A stretch of DNA of 6,071 nt, taken from DATKZB01 sp035528235 (GTDB lineage: Bacteria; Planctomycetota; Phycisphaerae; FEN-1346). Shown here in pieces: positions 6,068-6,071 of this stretch. A model generated the notes under the pieces. It did no database searches and was not told the origin of the DNA. It saw nothing but the letters and a program-made list of their open reading frames with translations. Every line of letters begins with the position of its first letter. Positions within the stretch are counted from its first letter, which is position 1. The stretch is taken from assembly GCA_035528235.1 (NCBI GenBank), contig DATKZB010000016.1:1-6071 (forward strand). Direction: 5' to 3'. The translations under genes and the position numbers were made by a program.

Positions 6068-6071
6068 GCGC

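Overview
This is a GC-rich bacterial window with three complete genes and no RNA gene, CRISPR array or recognisable transposase. The gene content points to a heterotrophic member of the Planctomycetota or a related PVC-type lineage. It pairs secreted glycoside hydrolases with a large HzsA-like dihaem protein of a kind common in planctomycete and verrucomicrobial genomes outside anammox bacteria. This assignment is inference from protein character, not from a database search.

Layout. Positions 1-191 hold no gene I can support, only the leader of the first gene. Positions 192-2192 (+) encode a probable lipoprotein alpha-L-fucosidase (GH29) with an extra C-terminal beta-sandwich domain. Positions 2193-2381 are non-coding and unusually structured. 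They contain three tandem copies of a TTTTGCGCGGTGGG unit, and the last copy runs into the first of two perfect 11-bp-stem hairpins. The second hairpin is an inverted, diverged copy of the first, and the differences in the stem are compensated. Positions 2382-3350 (+) encode a secreted GH43 glycosidase. Fifteen bases beyond its stop, and convergent to it, lies the end of the third gene. That gene, 3366-6011 (-), encodes an exported 881-residue protein with a beta-propeller, a hydrazine-synthase-alpha-type middle domain, two CxxCH haem c sites and a Cys-rich tail. Positions 6012-6071 are its leader, with a clear ribosome binding site and a hairpin.

How the genes may work together. The two hydrolases are both exported, lie on the same strand and probably remove terminal fucose and arabinose/xylose units from a complex plant or algal polysaccharide. 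The HzsA-like protein is on the other strand with its own leader, so it is not part of that transcription unit. No hydrazine synthase beta/gamma partner is visible, and its substrate is unknown. The points most worth following up are the orphan HzsA-like protein, including a His where the hydrazine synthase haem ligand Tyr would be expected, and the REP/BIME-like hairpin pair between the two hydrolases.
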